Shown here piece after piece: positions 24,214 to 35,093 of a stretch of DNA of 64,000 nucleotides. The stretch lies in NCBI GenBank assembly GCA_003225315.1, contig QHZD01000029.1, positions 1-64,000 of the forward strand. The letters run 5' to 3'. The DNA comes from Acidobacteriota bacterium. Its GTDB lineage: Bacteria > Acidobacteriota > Terriglobia > Acidiferrales > UBA7541. Every line of letters begins with the position of its first letter. Within the stretch, counting starts at the first letter, position 1. The position numbers were made by a program, and so were the translations under genes. The notes below the pieces were generated by a model. That model saw only the letters and a list, made by a program, of their open reading frames with translations. It had not been told where the DNA came from and did not search any database.

Positions 24214-25017
24214 ATGCGCGTACTTTTCGTAGGAGACATTGTCGGCTCGCCTGGGCGGCAGATCGTTCGCGATCGCCTGGCGGACGTCGTTGCGCAGCGG
24301 CAGATCGATCTGGTGATCGCCAACGGGGAGAATTCGGCGTCGGGATTCGGGATCACGCCTCGGCTGGCGGAAGAGCTCTTGAAAATGGGAATCGATGTGC
24401 TCACCGGAGGAAATCACAGCTGGGACCGCAAAGAGATTCTGGAGTTCCTGCCGCATGAACCGCGGCTGCTGCGGCCGGCGAATTTTCCCGAAGGCAATGC
24501 GGGCAGCGGGCTCTATCTGGGGACAGCGAAGAATGGCGTGAAGTATGCCGTGCTGAATCTGCAGGGGCGCGTGTTCATGACGCCGATTGACGATCCATTT
24601 CGGAAAGCCGACAGCGAGTTGGCGAAAATCCCAGAAGATGTCGCCCTTGTGTTCGTGGATATGCACGCGGAAACAACTAGCGAAAAGATCGGCATGGGCT
24701 GGTACCTCGACGGCCGGGTGACCGCGGTCGTCGGAACGCACACGCATGTGACTACCGCCGACGAACATGTCTTGCCACAGGGCACGGCCTATATCACGGA
24801 CGTGGGAATGACCGGGCCACATGGCGGTGTGATTGGAATGGACCGCAACGGCATCATCGGGAAGTTTCTCAACGGGCTGCCCGCGCGGTTCGAGGTGGCT
24901 TCCGGCGACGTGCAGATGAATTGCGTTTTGATTGAAACCGATGGCGGCGGGCCGCGCAACGCCGCCGGCCGGCTCCGCGCGCGCTCCATCGAGCGCCTGC
25001 GCTTCTGTATTGACTAA
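24214..25017 (+). CDS. ymdB: YmdB/TIGR00282-family metallophosphoesterase
   Basis: A 267-residue cytoplasmic calcineurin-like phosphoesterase. It opens MRVLFVGDIVGSPGRQ and shows the metal ligands in order: the Asp of GDIVG, IANGENSASGFGIT, GGNHSWDRKEI, VVGTHTHVTTAD and DVGMTGPHGG. B. subtilis YmdB hydrolyses 2',3'-cyclic nucleotides and influences biofilm and sporulation choices. In many bacteria ymdB follows rny; no rny is present here. Start ATG 24214 matches the family start; an ATG at 24202 would add four residues. Confidence 0.92.
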   Translation: MRVLFVGDIVGSPGRQIVRDRLADVVAQRQIDLVIANGENSASGFGITPRLAEELLKMGIDVLTGGNHSWDRKEILEFLPHEPRLLRPANFPEGNAGSGLYLGTAKNGVKYAVLNLQGRVFMTPIDDPFRKADSELAKIPEDVALVFVDMHAETTSEKIGMGWYLDGRVTAVVGTHTHVTTADEHVLPQGTAYITDVGMTGPHGGVIGMDRNGIIGKFLNGLPARFEVASGDVQMNCVLIETDGGGPRNAAGRLRARSIERLRFCID

Positions 25018-25080
25018 TCGTTTCGGCGTGCCGTTGAAGCGCGGGGCAACCTGCGTGCGTCCGTAGTAATCTGAAGATTC

Positions 25081-26100
25081 ATGCGAAAGAGGGTGGGCCC
25101 AATCGTGAGAGTTCTTACGGCGATGTGTCTGTTGGTGTGCGCGGCAGGAATTGCGGCTGCTCAAGACGAGGACGACCTTACTGCCAGGCAGAGGATTTTC
25201 CCGGGGGTGGGTCCCGGGCTGCGCGCCGTGAAGCGTGGCGGAGATGGACGGCTGTACATTCTAGCTTCGCCATCGCCGGGCTTGCTGGTATTTGATACGC
25301 AGGGAAAGCAGGTTCTCTCCATCGGCGAACTTCCCGGCGCTGACACCGGCACCAAGTCCGGCCGCCCATTGATCACCTTCGGGGAAGACTGCGACGGCGC
25401 TGCCGACGGCAAAATTTACGTGGCGGATCGCGGCGCGAATCTCATTCAAGTATTTAGCTCGGATGGCGCGCCTCTACGTTCCATTCCGGTGAATGCGCCC
25501 GTCGCCGTTGCGGCGCTACCCGAAAGCGAAGTTGCCGTCGCGACGCTGCGCGACCCGCACCTAGTGATCGTCTTCGACAAGAATGGAAGGGATGTGCGCG
25601 AGTTCGGCGATCCGGAGCCGTTGGCGGAGCGTGCGGAACTGAACCGTTATCTGAACATCGGCCAGCTTGCCACGGACGCCCAGGGCCACCTCTACTACGC
25701 GTTTGCTTACCTTCCGGAGCCGACGGTGCGGCAATATGACCACCTGGGCTACGCGGCACAGGATATTCAGTACACCGCGCTGGAGGCCATGCCGGCAGCT
25801 CAGGCCGCGCGCAAGGAGATCGTGCGCCAGGAGAGCAAAGGGAAGGACCCCTCGTTCAAACGCATCCTCACGGCAGTGGGTGTGGACCGTACGAACGGCG
25901 AAGTCTGGGTCGCGCTGTACAACACGCTGCTGCATTTCGACAAAGAAGGGAACCGGCGCGCCACCTATAAGATCTACACGCCACAAGGATCGCGCCTCGA
26001 AGCCAATACCATTCTCGTGGAGCAAGATCGCTTGATCATCGGAAGCGATCCACTGGGCATCTATGAGTTCGAGCGGCCCGACAAAAAAATCTTGAAATAG
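25081..26100 (+). CDS. Exported beta-propeller (NHL-like) protein
   Basis: A 339-residue protein with a signal peptide (to about residue 28, IAAAQD) and repeated blades of the NHL/SMP-30 type: DGRLYILASPSPGLLVFDTQ, GKIYVADRGANLIQVFSSDG, EVAVATLRDPHLVIVFDKNG and GEVWVALYNTLLHFDKEG. Each blade ends in an F-x-x-x-G turn. Such propellers bind proteins or sugars or act as lactonases; no catalytic residues were recognised. It follows ymdB by 63 bases and may share its transcript. It was the last gene before the dnaA upstream region. Confidence 0.7.
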   Translation: MRKRVGPIVRVLTAMCLLVCAAGIAAAQDEDDLTARQRIFPGVGPGLRAVKRGGDGRLYILASPSPGLLVFDTQGKQVLSIGELPGADTGTKSGRPLITFGEDCDGAADGKIYVADRGANLIQVFSSDGAPLRSIPVNAPVAVAALPESEVAVATLRDPHLVIVFDKNGRDVREFGDPEPLAERAELNRYLNIGQLATDAQGHLYYAFAYLPEPTVRQYDHLGYAAQDIQYTALEAMPAAQAARKEIVRQESKGKDPSFKRILTAVGVDRTNGEVWVALYNTLLHFDKEGNRRATYKIYTPQGSRLEANTILVEQDRLIIGSDPLGIYEFERPDKKILK

Positions 26101-26502
26101 GGGAAGTTTTCCTCAGGGACTCCCGTACTAATCCTGTACATAAATCGCGCGCAGTGAGGAAAATATATTCGCAAATACCGTGAAAATCGGCATCTACTGG
26201 GCAGCTCGAAGCGAATTTGTGCTTGTGGAAAAACTGTGCATGGGGTGTGAAAGCCGGTGAATGTCTTCTCCTATTTTTCTCTTGCTCCGTGCGCTCCAAT
26301 CAGAGACAATCCCGCGCTGACTCATAGCGGCGGTACGTGGGCCGACTAATTCTAGATGGGCCGCGCGCGGAGCGACAGGGGCATATCGGAGCGTTCCGGC
26401 GCGGGCAAGAATCCCGAAGCCTGTAGAAAGACGCGAATGGACCTGCTTTCCACAGTTTTTTCACATCTGTGGAAATAGCACGAGTTTCTCTTTTCTCTTC
26501 CA
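26101..26502. other. 402-bp dnaA upstream region
   Basis: No gene is seen. The region holds TGTGGAAAA at 26224-26232 and the inverted pair at 26447-26475, near-matches to the DnaA box. The rest is unstructured by eye. It must contain the dnaA promoter; no unambiguous hexamers were picked. Confidence 0.6.
26447..26475. promoter_or_regulatory. Inverted DnaA-box-like pair before dnaA
   Basis: TTTCCACAG (26447-26455) and CTGTGGAAA (26467-26475) are perfect complements 11 bases apart, ending 27 bases before the dnaA start. Each is close to, but not identical with, TTATCCACA. Position suggests binding of DnaA to its own promoter or leader. Confidence 0.5.
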
Positions 26503-27861
26503 ATGACGACGGCAACCAAAACGGAGCGTGAGCGCGAAGCCGTGAATTCCTGGGATAAGTTCCTGGACCGGGTGAAGTCCAGGGTCAGCATCAATACGTT
26601 TACCACCTGGTTCCAGCCAACGAGGCTGAACCGGGCTGAGGGCGAAACCCTCTTTATCCAGATCCCCAGCGCCGTCTTCCGGCAGGTTCTGACCCGCACT
26701 TACGGCGATATCGTCAAGGCCGTCTTTCATGAAGTCGGCACGCCGAACATGAAGGTGCAGTACGTGTGCACCGAAGAGGAGCCGGCCCAGGCACCGCTGG
26801 CGGTTGCCGGCGTGAAACAGTCAAAATTGGATTTTGAGAGCAGCGACCACCAGCTCAACACGCGCTATACCTTCGATTCGTTTGTCGTCGGCAAGTCCAA
26901 TGAGTTCGCGCATGCGGCTTCGCGCGCCGTTGCCGAGCAGCCTTCGAAAGCCTACAACCCGCTGTTCCTGTATGGCGGCGTGGGCATGGGCAAGACGCAC
27001 TTGATGCATGCCATCGGTCACACCATCAAGAAGCGTAATCCGGCGATGCGGCTGAGTTACGTCAGCGCTGAAAAATTCACGATTGAAGTGATCAATTCGC
27101 TGCGCTTTGACCGCATGATCAGTTTCCGCGACCGTTTCCACACCGTGGATGTCCTGCTGGTCGACGATATCCAGTTCATCGCGGGAAAAGAGCGCACCCA
27201 GGAAGAATTTTTTCATACTTTCAACGCGCTCTACGAATTGCAGAAACAGATTGTGATTTCCTCGGACTGCCTGCCGAAGGACATCAACTCCATCGAGGAA
27301 CGGCTGCGCTCGCGGTTTGAATGGGGGCTGATTGCGGACATTCAGCCGCCGGACCTCGAAACCAAGATTGCCATTCTGCAGAAAAAGGCCGAAAACGACC
27401 GCTTCAGCCTGCCAGACGACGTTGCGGAGTACATCGCGCGGGCCATCAAGTCCAACGTGCGCGAGCTCGAAGGCGCGTTGACGCGGCTGATGGCTTACGC
27501 TTCACTGACGGGCGCGACGATTTCACTGGGGACCGCGCAGCAAGTGCTGCGGAACATCATTGCATCGCAGGAAAAGCGCGTCACCATCGACCTGATCCAG
27601 AAGCGCGTGAGCGAACACTTCAATCTGCGCGAGCAGGACTTGAAAGTGCGCAGCAACACGCGCGCGATTGCTTTCCCGCGCCAGGTGGCGATGTACATCG
27701 TCAAGCAGCTCACCACCGCCTCGCTTCCGGAGATTGGCCGTCAGTTCGGCGGCAAGCACCACACCACGGTGTTGCATTCCATCAACAAGATCGAAGAATT
27801 GCGCCGGTCCGACAAAGACTTGAACCGAACGATCACTCGTTTGATGGACGCATTGCAGTAA
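26503..27861 (+). CDS. dnaA: Chromosomal replication initiator DnaA
   Basis: DnaA binds DnaA boxes at oriC and melts the origin when loaded with ATP. The 452-residue protein has domain I (about 15-90), a short linker, the AAA+ domain with Walker A GGVGMGKTHL (about 158-167), Walker B VLLVDDIQFI, sensor regions RLRSRFEWGL, and the C-terminal DNA-binding domain with the signature GGKHHTTVLHSINKI (canonical GRDHTTVLHA...). Start ATG 26503 gives the usual N-terminus (SWDKFLDRVKSRVSINTFTTWF cut here to NSWDKFLDRVKS). dnaN follows after 611 bases. Confidence 0.98.
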   Translation: MTTATKTEREREAVNSWDKFLDRVKSRVSINTFTTWFQPTRLNRAEGETLFIQIPSAVFRQVLTRTYGDIVKAVFHEVGTPNMKVQYVCTEEEPAQAPLAVAGVKQSKLDFESSDHQLNTRYTFDSFVVGKSNEFAHAASRAVAEQPSKAYNPLFLYGGVGMGKTHLMHAIGHTIKKRNPAMRLSYVSAEKFTIEVINSLRFDRMISFRDRFHTVDVLLVDDIQFIAGKERTQEEFFHTFNALYELQKQIVISSDCLPKDINSIEERLRSRFEWGLIADIQPPDLETKIAILQKKAENDRFSLPDDVAEYIARAIKSNVRELEGALTRLMAYASLTGATISLGTAQQVLRNIIASQEKRVTIDLIQKRVSEHFNLREQDLKVRSNTRAIAFPRQVAMYIVKQLTTASLPEIGRQFGGKHHTTVLHSINKIEELRRSDKDLNRTITRLMDALQ

Positions 27862-28472
27862 GCCACTCACTCTTCCCTCTCACCTTAATGCGGAACGTAG
27901 GCCGCTTTCGCCCTGCGTTTCCGTTTTTACTTCTACAACAATCTGTGCGCCTAGGACTATTTCGAGACTGAGTGCAATCACTCAGTCAAGTGCTGTGGAG
28001 AAGGCTTGAGAAACGTGCGGAAAATATGTTGATGGGAGTGGATCAATTCTCGGATTTCGTGACACCCTAGCTGGCAAGCCGCCAGTTTTCCGAGATTCTC
28101 ACAAATTGCCACTCGCAAAGCAGTTCTATAAATCCATTGTGTGGTTGGAGTTTCCGACGTATCCACAGATTCACAGCGATCATCACAACAACAAGCTTTA
28201 TAACTCTCCAAAATCCGAAAAGGACTCTGTTGTATTGGTGGTGCTTGTGGATTGTTGCTGCGTTTGGTGTTTAAGGCAAAGCCAGCCAAGTGGAAGAGGC
28301 TTTCCCACCTATTTCCACAGAGCGGTGCCGCGCGGCGGGCTTTATACTTTGGCAAAAAGCGAGTAGAGTACGGCAGCGGTAGAAATGAGCAACGGAGGCC
28401 TCGTCCCAGGCCTAATCGAGGGTAAACTTCACAATGACCGCACCCGGAACGGCACGCGAGGAACACCAATCG
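27862..28472. other. dnaA-dnaN gap, candidate oriC
   Basis: This gap is unusually long and contains GTATCCACA (28159-28167, one base off TTATCCACA), TTGTGGATT (28245-28253) and ATTTCCACA (28311-28319), together with a locally AT-richer stretch around 28180-28220. The dnaA-dnaN interval is a common oriC site. The number of boxes is modest and none is a perfect match, and the rpmH end of the origin cluster lies elsewhere in the window, so the call is tentative. Confidence 0.4.
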
Positions 28473-29585
28473 ATGGAATTCAGCGTCACAAAGTCCGCGC
28501 TGTTGAACGAACTCTCGACCACGCAGGGCGTCGTCGAACGCAAGACCACGATTCCTATTTTGTCGAATCTACTGGTCGAGGCTAAGGGAAGCCAGTTGAC
28601 GATCACGGCGACTGACCTTGAGCTGAGCATTCGCACGTCATGCGAAGCCAAGATCAAGAAAGAAGGCGCCGGAACCATCCCTGCCAAGAAGCTGCTGGAG
28701 CTCGTTCGTTTGCTGCCGGAAGGCGAGATTAAGGTCAAGCTTCTTGAAAACCACTGGGTGGAGATCGTCAGCGACAAGAAAAAATACAAACTGGTGGGCA
28801 TGGCGAAAGAGAATTTCCCCGCGCTGCCGGTGATGCCGCATACGCTGGTAAAGATTCCCGCTCCCATCATTGAGAACCTCATTCGAAAAACAAAGTTTGC
28901 GATTTCCATGGAAGAGTCGCGCTACACGCTGAATGGCGGCCTGCTCATCTTGAAGCCGGACACGCTGGCGATGGTGGCGACAGACGGCCACCGTCTGGCG
29001 CTCGCGGAGACGGATCACAAACTTACGGGGCTGAACGGCGAAGTAAAGGTGCTGATCCCGAAAAAAGCTATGGACGAAGTCGAGAAACTTTCGAGCGCCG
29101 CCGGCTCCGACGCGCACATCGAGTTTGCAAAGGATGAGAGTCACCTCTTTTTCCAGGTCGGTCACCGGCTGCTGATTTCACGCATCCTCACCGGCCAGTT
29201 CCCGAACTACGAAGCAGTGCTGCCGCGGGACAATAACAAAAATGTGGTTATCGAGCGCGGGGAATTGAGCGATGCCGTGCGCCGCGTCTCGCAGCTTGCC
29301 GACCAACGCTCCCACGCCGTGAAGTTGGCAGTTTCGAAAGAGGGCATCGAGATTTCCGCCTCCAGCCCGGAATACGGCGAAGCCAAAGAAAGTATCGAGA
29401 AAGAATTTAAGGGCGATCCCATCGCCATCGGATTCAATTCCAGCTACATGCTGGATTTTCTCGGCGCCGCGGCGGATGGCCCGATCAGCATCGAGCTGAA
29501 GGACGAGCAGTCCGCCGGGCAGATGCGCCCGCTAGCCGACGAATCCTATCGCTACCGCTACATCATCATGCCCATGCGCATCTGA
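28473..29585 (+). CDS. dnaN: DNA polymerase III beta sliding clamp
   Basis: The 370-residue clamp dimerises around DNA and tethers polymerase III and other partners. MEFSVTKSALLNELSTTQGV is the standard N-terminus, the three clamp folds follow at about 1-120, 130-250 and 255-370, and the C-terminus ends YRYIIMPMRI as usual. ATG 28473 gives the family N-terminus, with GAGGA about ten bases upstream; an ATG at 28434 behind GAGGG would add 13 residues. Its stop directly abuts the stop of the small gene on the other strand (29586). Confidence 0.97.
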   Translation: MEFSVTKSALLNELSTTQGVVERKTTIPILSNLLVEAKGSQLTITATDLELSIRTSCEAKIKKEGAGTIPAKKLLELVRLLPEGEIKVKLLENHWVEIVSDKKKYKLVGMAKENFPALPVMPHTLVKIPAPIIENLIRKTKFAISMEESRYTLNGGLLILKPDTLAMVATDGHRLALAETDHKLTGLNGEVKVLIPKKAMDEVEKLSSAAGSDAHIEFAKDESHLFFQVGHRLLISRILTGQFPNYEAVLPRDNNKNVVIERGELSDAVRRVSQLADQRSHAVKLAVSKEGIEISASSPEYGEAKESIEKEFKGDPIAIGFNSSYMLDFLGAAADGPISIELKDEQSAGQMRPLADESYRYRYIIMPMRI

Positions 29586-29873
29586 TCATGCTCCTCGACC
29601 GCCGCGTGGTTTTTTGGGGAATCTCGCTATCGTTCCAGTTTGGGTCTGTTGCTGCTTCCATTGAGCTGTTTTCTTTTCAATTTGGGAAACATCTATTCCC
29701 TGAATCTTCAGGAAATCCTCGACTGCTTCTATAAAGAGTTCATTTTGACCAGTTTTGCGCCCAGTCTCCTCCCATCTATTCAACGCAAGCCGTTGGAGAC
29801 CAATGTGCAACGCAGTGGGCAGCTTCGCTGACACAGCTTTTGCGCCTTTCGGAGTTGTCGGTGGACGGCCCAT
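29586..29873 (-). CDS. Small protein, possibly regulator/partner of the R-M locus
   Basis: A 95-residue basic protein beginning MGRPPTTPKGAKAVSAKLPT, then a helical stretch (LHIGLQRLALNRWEETGRKT, ELFIEAVEDFLKIQGIDVSQ) and a Gln/Thr/Arg-rich tail. The first half has the look of a ribbon-helix-helix or similar small DNA-binding fold, but no family is certain. It is divergent from the methyltransferase gene across about 110 bases, so it could control that promoter. ATG 29873 is preferred over a TTG at 29894. Base composition is lower in GC than dnaN and gyrB. Confidence 0.55.
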   Translation of the reverse strand: MGRPPTTPKGAKAVSAKLPTALHIGLQRLALNRWEETGRKTGQNELFIEAVEDFLKIQGIDVSQIEKKTAQWKQQQTQTGTIARFPKKPRGGRGA

Positions 29874-29920
29874 GATCCACACAGAATATTGCAAAGTGTG
29901 GAAAAAGGTTCACTTTTCTT

Positions 29921-29948
29921 TTGACATTCACATAGAAATATTTATATA
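29921..29948 (+). promoter_or_regulatory. Strong promoter before the methyltransferase
   Basis: TTGACA (29921-29926) and TATATA (29943-29948) are 16 bases apart in an AT-rich stretch. The -10 overlaps the first possible ATG (29948), so transcription would start near 29955, inside that longest reading frame; the true start codon must be downstream. Confidence 0.6.
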
Positions 29949-29986
29949 TGGAAATAGCAAAACACTTCAAGGAATCGGCTCAGCAA

Positions 29987-31054
29987 ATGCAGTTGGGTTG
30001 CGCACGCGAATATGATGTACGCGATGATCTTCAAGCGAATGCGACAGAGATGATGAGCCAAACCAAATACAGCATCCATCTGTCAGATGCCTTTACATGG
30101 CTCGAGGCGAGAGAAGAAAACTCAATCCATGCGATTGTGACAGACCCTCCCTACGGACTCAAAGAGTATACGGACATCGAGAAAAAGAAGCTGCGCAACG
30201 GGCGCGGAGGAGTTTGGCGCATCCCCCCATCATTTGACGGCTGCAAGCGAAGTCCTCTTCCAAGATTCACGATCTTGGATGATACGGACATTGCCGCGCT
30301 GTCTTCCTTCTTTACCAAGTTCGCCATGCACGCCATGCGTGTCCTTGTGCCGGGCAGCCACGTCATGATTGCTACTAATCCGCTGCTATCCCAATACGTA
30401 TATATGTCTTTTATGACCGCGGGATTCGAGAAGCGCGGGGAAATAATTCGTCTCGTACAGACGTTGCGCGGTGGAGATCGCCCCAAAAACGCACATGAAG
30501 AATTTCAGGACGTATCGGTTATGCCGCGTTCCGCTTGGGAGCCGTGGGGCTTATTTCGGAAACCATGTGAGGGTCGGGTGCAAGACAATCTACGTAAGTG
30601 GGGAACGGGCGGCTTGCGTCGAGTTTCTGGCAAGAATCCGTTCGTAGATGTGATCCAGTCGGCACCTGCGCGTCGCGAAGAGCGTAAGATTGCGCCGCAT
30701 CCGTCACTAAAGCCCCAAGCCTTCATGCGTCAACTAGTTCGCGCTGCCCTTCCATTAGGTTGCGGCATAATCCTTGACCCGTTCATGGGTTCGGGTTCTA
30801 CCGTCGCGGCTGCCGAGGCGATTGGCTACGTGAGTATTGGGATCGAGAAGGATTCGGCGTACTATTCTGTCGCTAGGAAGGCTATCCCAGCGCTAGCTCG
30901 ATTCACGCCGAACGGAGCTAATGGAAGGTCCGGGGGAGCACTTGCCGCTGCCAAGAGACCTAAAACCGATTCACATCAAGAAAGCGGTCGCATACGTCGA
31001 GAAGCAAACGGCAGACCTGATAGACCTGTATCTGGAGCAAGCCAATGTGTTTAG
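29987..31054 (+). CDS. DNA methyltransferase (N4-cytosine/N6-adenine type)
   Basis: A roughly 355-residue amino-methyltransferase. The catalytic motif DPPYGLKEY (about residue 53) precedes the SAM-binding motif DPFMGSGSTVAAAEAIGY (about 264-281), which is the beta-class order. The middle holds a target-recognition-like region (about 120-240). Start is uncertain: the promoter's -10 overlaps ATG 29948, so 29987 or 30050 (MMSQTKYSIHLSDAFTWL, with a good family-like N-terminus) are likelier. The C-terminus overlaps the next gene by 134 bases in another frame. It probably protects DNA from the nuclease encoded next; target site unknown. Confidence 0.85.
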   Translation: MQLGCAREYDVRDDLQANATEMMSQTKYSIHLSDAFTWLEAREENSIHAIVTDPPYGLKEYTDIEKKKLRNGRGGVWRIPPSFDGCKRSPLPRFTILDDTDIAALSSFFTKFAMHAMRVLVPGSHVMIATNPLLSQYVYMSFMTAGFEKRGEIIRLVQTLRGGDRPKNAHEEFQDVSVMPRSAWEPWGLFRKPCEGRVQDNLRKWGTGGLRRVSGKNPFVDVIQSAPARREERKIAPHPSLKPQAFMRQLVRAALPLGCGIILDPFMGSGSTVAAAEAIGYVSIGIEKDSAYYSVARKAIPALARFTPNGANGRSGGALAAAKRPKTDSHQESGRIRREANGRPDRPVSGASQCV

Positions 31055-31514
31055 CGCCATTGTTGGCATCTTGGGAGTGAAGGCATTGCATGCGGTCAGC
31101 CCATACAAAAAGCACAAACACCCGGACGTTGCGCAGCAGCGATTTCCTGATTTGTCCTTAGAGGGCAAGCTTAATCCGGCACCAGAACAGGCCTTGGAGT
31201 CTAAGGGCAGCACGCGGCCCTGGGCGATACAATCTCATTACAATCATCCCGGGTGGTACGTCGTATGGCGCTACCTTGTGGACACCACAGAATCAATTAA
31301 GCCAGGCTGCCCAGTAGTTATCTGGCGTGTAGACGTTGTCTTCTTGACGGCTAACGACTGGAAGTATGAGGGTAGTAAGGCGGCGGAGGGCAAGGGTGGC
31401 CGCACACATACATTCGGAGTATCAAATCCCTCAAAAAAGCTGGCTGGCGCCGCTGCCTATCTTTTACCCGGAATTGCGATCAAAAACGGAAAACCTGTTC
31501 TTGCCGAAAACTAG
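30921..31514 (+). CDS. Probable restriction endonuclease, PD-(D/E)xK type
   Basis: A 197-residue protein of no family I can name. It contains RFPDLSLEGKL and, 16 residues after Asp77, ALESKGS (Glu93-Ser-Lys95), which is the spacing and order of the PD-(D/E)xK nuclease core. WAIQSHYNHPGWYVVWRYLVD and VVIWRVDVVFL supply beta strands after it. ATG 30921 sits just behind CGGAG. It overlaps the methyltransferase by 134 bases, so the two are co-transcribed and probably form a type II restriction-modification pair. The enzyme identity is inference from motif plus position. Confidence 0.6.
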   Translation: MEGPGEHLPLPRDLKPIHIKKAVAYVEKQTADLIDLYLEQANVFSAIVGILGVKALHAVSPYKKHKHPDVAQQRFPDLSLEGKLNPAPEQALESKGSTRPWAIQSHYNHPGWYVVWRYLVDTTESIKPGCPVVIWRVDVVFLTANDWKYEGSKAAEGKGGRTHTFGVSNPSKKLAGAAAYLLPGIAIKNGKPVLAEN

Positions 31515-34444
<2,930 letters not shown>

Positions 34445-34447
34445 CGC

Positions 34448-34720
34448 GTGGCGGGCGAATCCCAGGCTGACGGCGGGTCCATTCGCAGCGCGATTCGCTG
34501 GGGTCTGGTTCTCGCGGCAGTGGCTACATTTGGATTTCGACTGCCGCGGCTGGTGCACGAAATTCGGGCATGGCGCGGGGCCGTTCAATTGGGCGACACA
34601 TCCGGAGCCGAAGGCTTGCGAACTTTTGTGGTCGCCGACTCGATCGGCCTCTTGGTTGTTTTGGCTTTCGGTGTGGTGATCTATTTCGTTTTGCGGCCGC
34701 GCAGCACGAGCCAGCCATGA
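34448..34720 (+). CDS. Small two-helix membrane protein
   Basis: A 90-residue protein starting at GTG 34448, three bases after the gyrB stop. Two hydrophobic segments are seen (about 15-33 IRWGLVLAAVATFGF and about 63-83 SIGLLVVLAFGVVIYFVL) joined by a charged loop. No family recognised. Its stop overlaps the next start (ATGA at 34717), so the two small genes are translationally coupled and belong to the gyrB transcript. Confidence 0.6.
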   Translation: MAGESQADGGSIRSAIRWGLVLAAVATFGFRLPRLVHEIRAWRGAVQLGDTSGAEGLRTFVVADSIGLLVVLAFGVVIYFVLRPRSTSQP

Positions 34721-34968
34721 TGTATCAGTTGGGATGGGCTACGCTGCCGGGACTGCGGGGACTAAGCGTCAGCGAGTTTCGCGCGACGCCGACGAATACG
34801 CCTGACAACGATCGGGGCGTAGCGATCGAATTTGCAAGCGAGGCAGAGCGTGAAGCATTTTTGCGTGAGATCGAAGCTGCATTCGCGGCGCGGCGCTTCA
34901 CGAATTCCGCGGATGCATTCGATACGGTGAAGGCTTGGGTCATAGAACGGGCGGCAAAGAAGTTGTAG
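34717..34968 (+). CDS. Small conserved-looking protein between gyrB and gyrA
   Basis: An 83-residue soluble protein beginning MMYQLGWATLPGLRGLSVSE. It contains DRGVAIEFASEAEREAFLRE, suggesting a ferredoxin-like alpha/beta fold, and ends in a helix with WVIERAAKKL. Its ATG overlaps the stop of the preceding membrane protein gene, which supports both being real. No function can be assigned. It ends just where dispersed repeat D begins. Confidence 0.55.
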   Translation: MMYQLGWATLPGLRGLSVSEFRATPTNTPDNDRGVAIEFASEAEREAFLREIEAAFAARRFTNSADAFDTVKAWVIERAAKKL

Positions 34969-35060
34969 CTCAGGCCTTTAGGCCTGAGGAATTTCCGCCC
35001 AATTGGCGCGGAGCAAATGAAAAGAGTAAGACCCTCACCCCTGAAGGGGTGAGCTACAGG
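34964..35060 (+). repeat. Dispersed repeat D, second copy
   Basis: GTAGCTCAGGCCTTTAGGCC at the left end and CCCTGAAGGGGTGAGCTACA at the right end reproduce the architecture of the copy before rplT (2061-2154): about 95 bases, inverted ends and a small hairpin inside each end. It ends 34 bases before gyrA. Confidence 0.75.
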
Positions 35061-35093
35061 AATTCGTAACGCATTCGTAGGACACGAGGACAC

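Noticed and set aside
30921-31054. Possible frameshift joining the methyltransferase and nuclease genes into one protein
   Set aside because: Each frame has its own plausible ends: the methyltransferase motifs are complete before the overlap, and the nuclease gene has an ATG with CGGAG upstream. An out-of-frame overlap is simpler.
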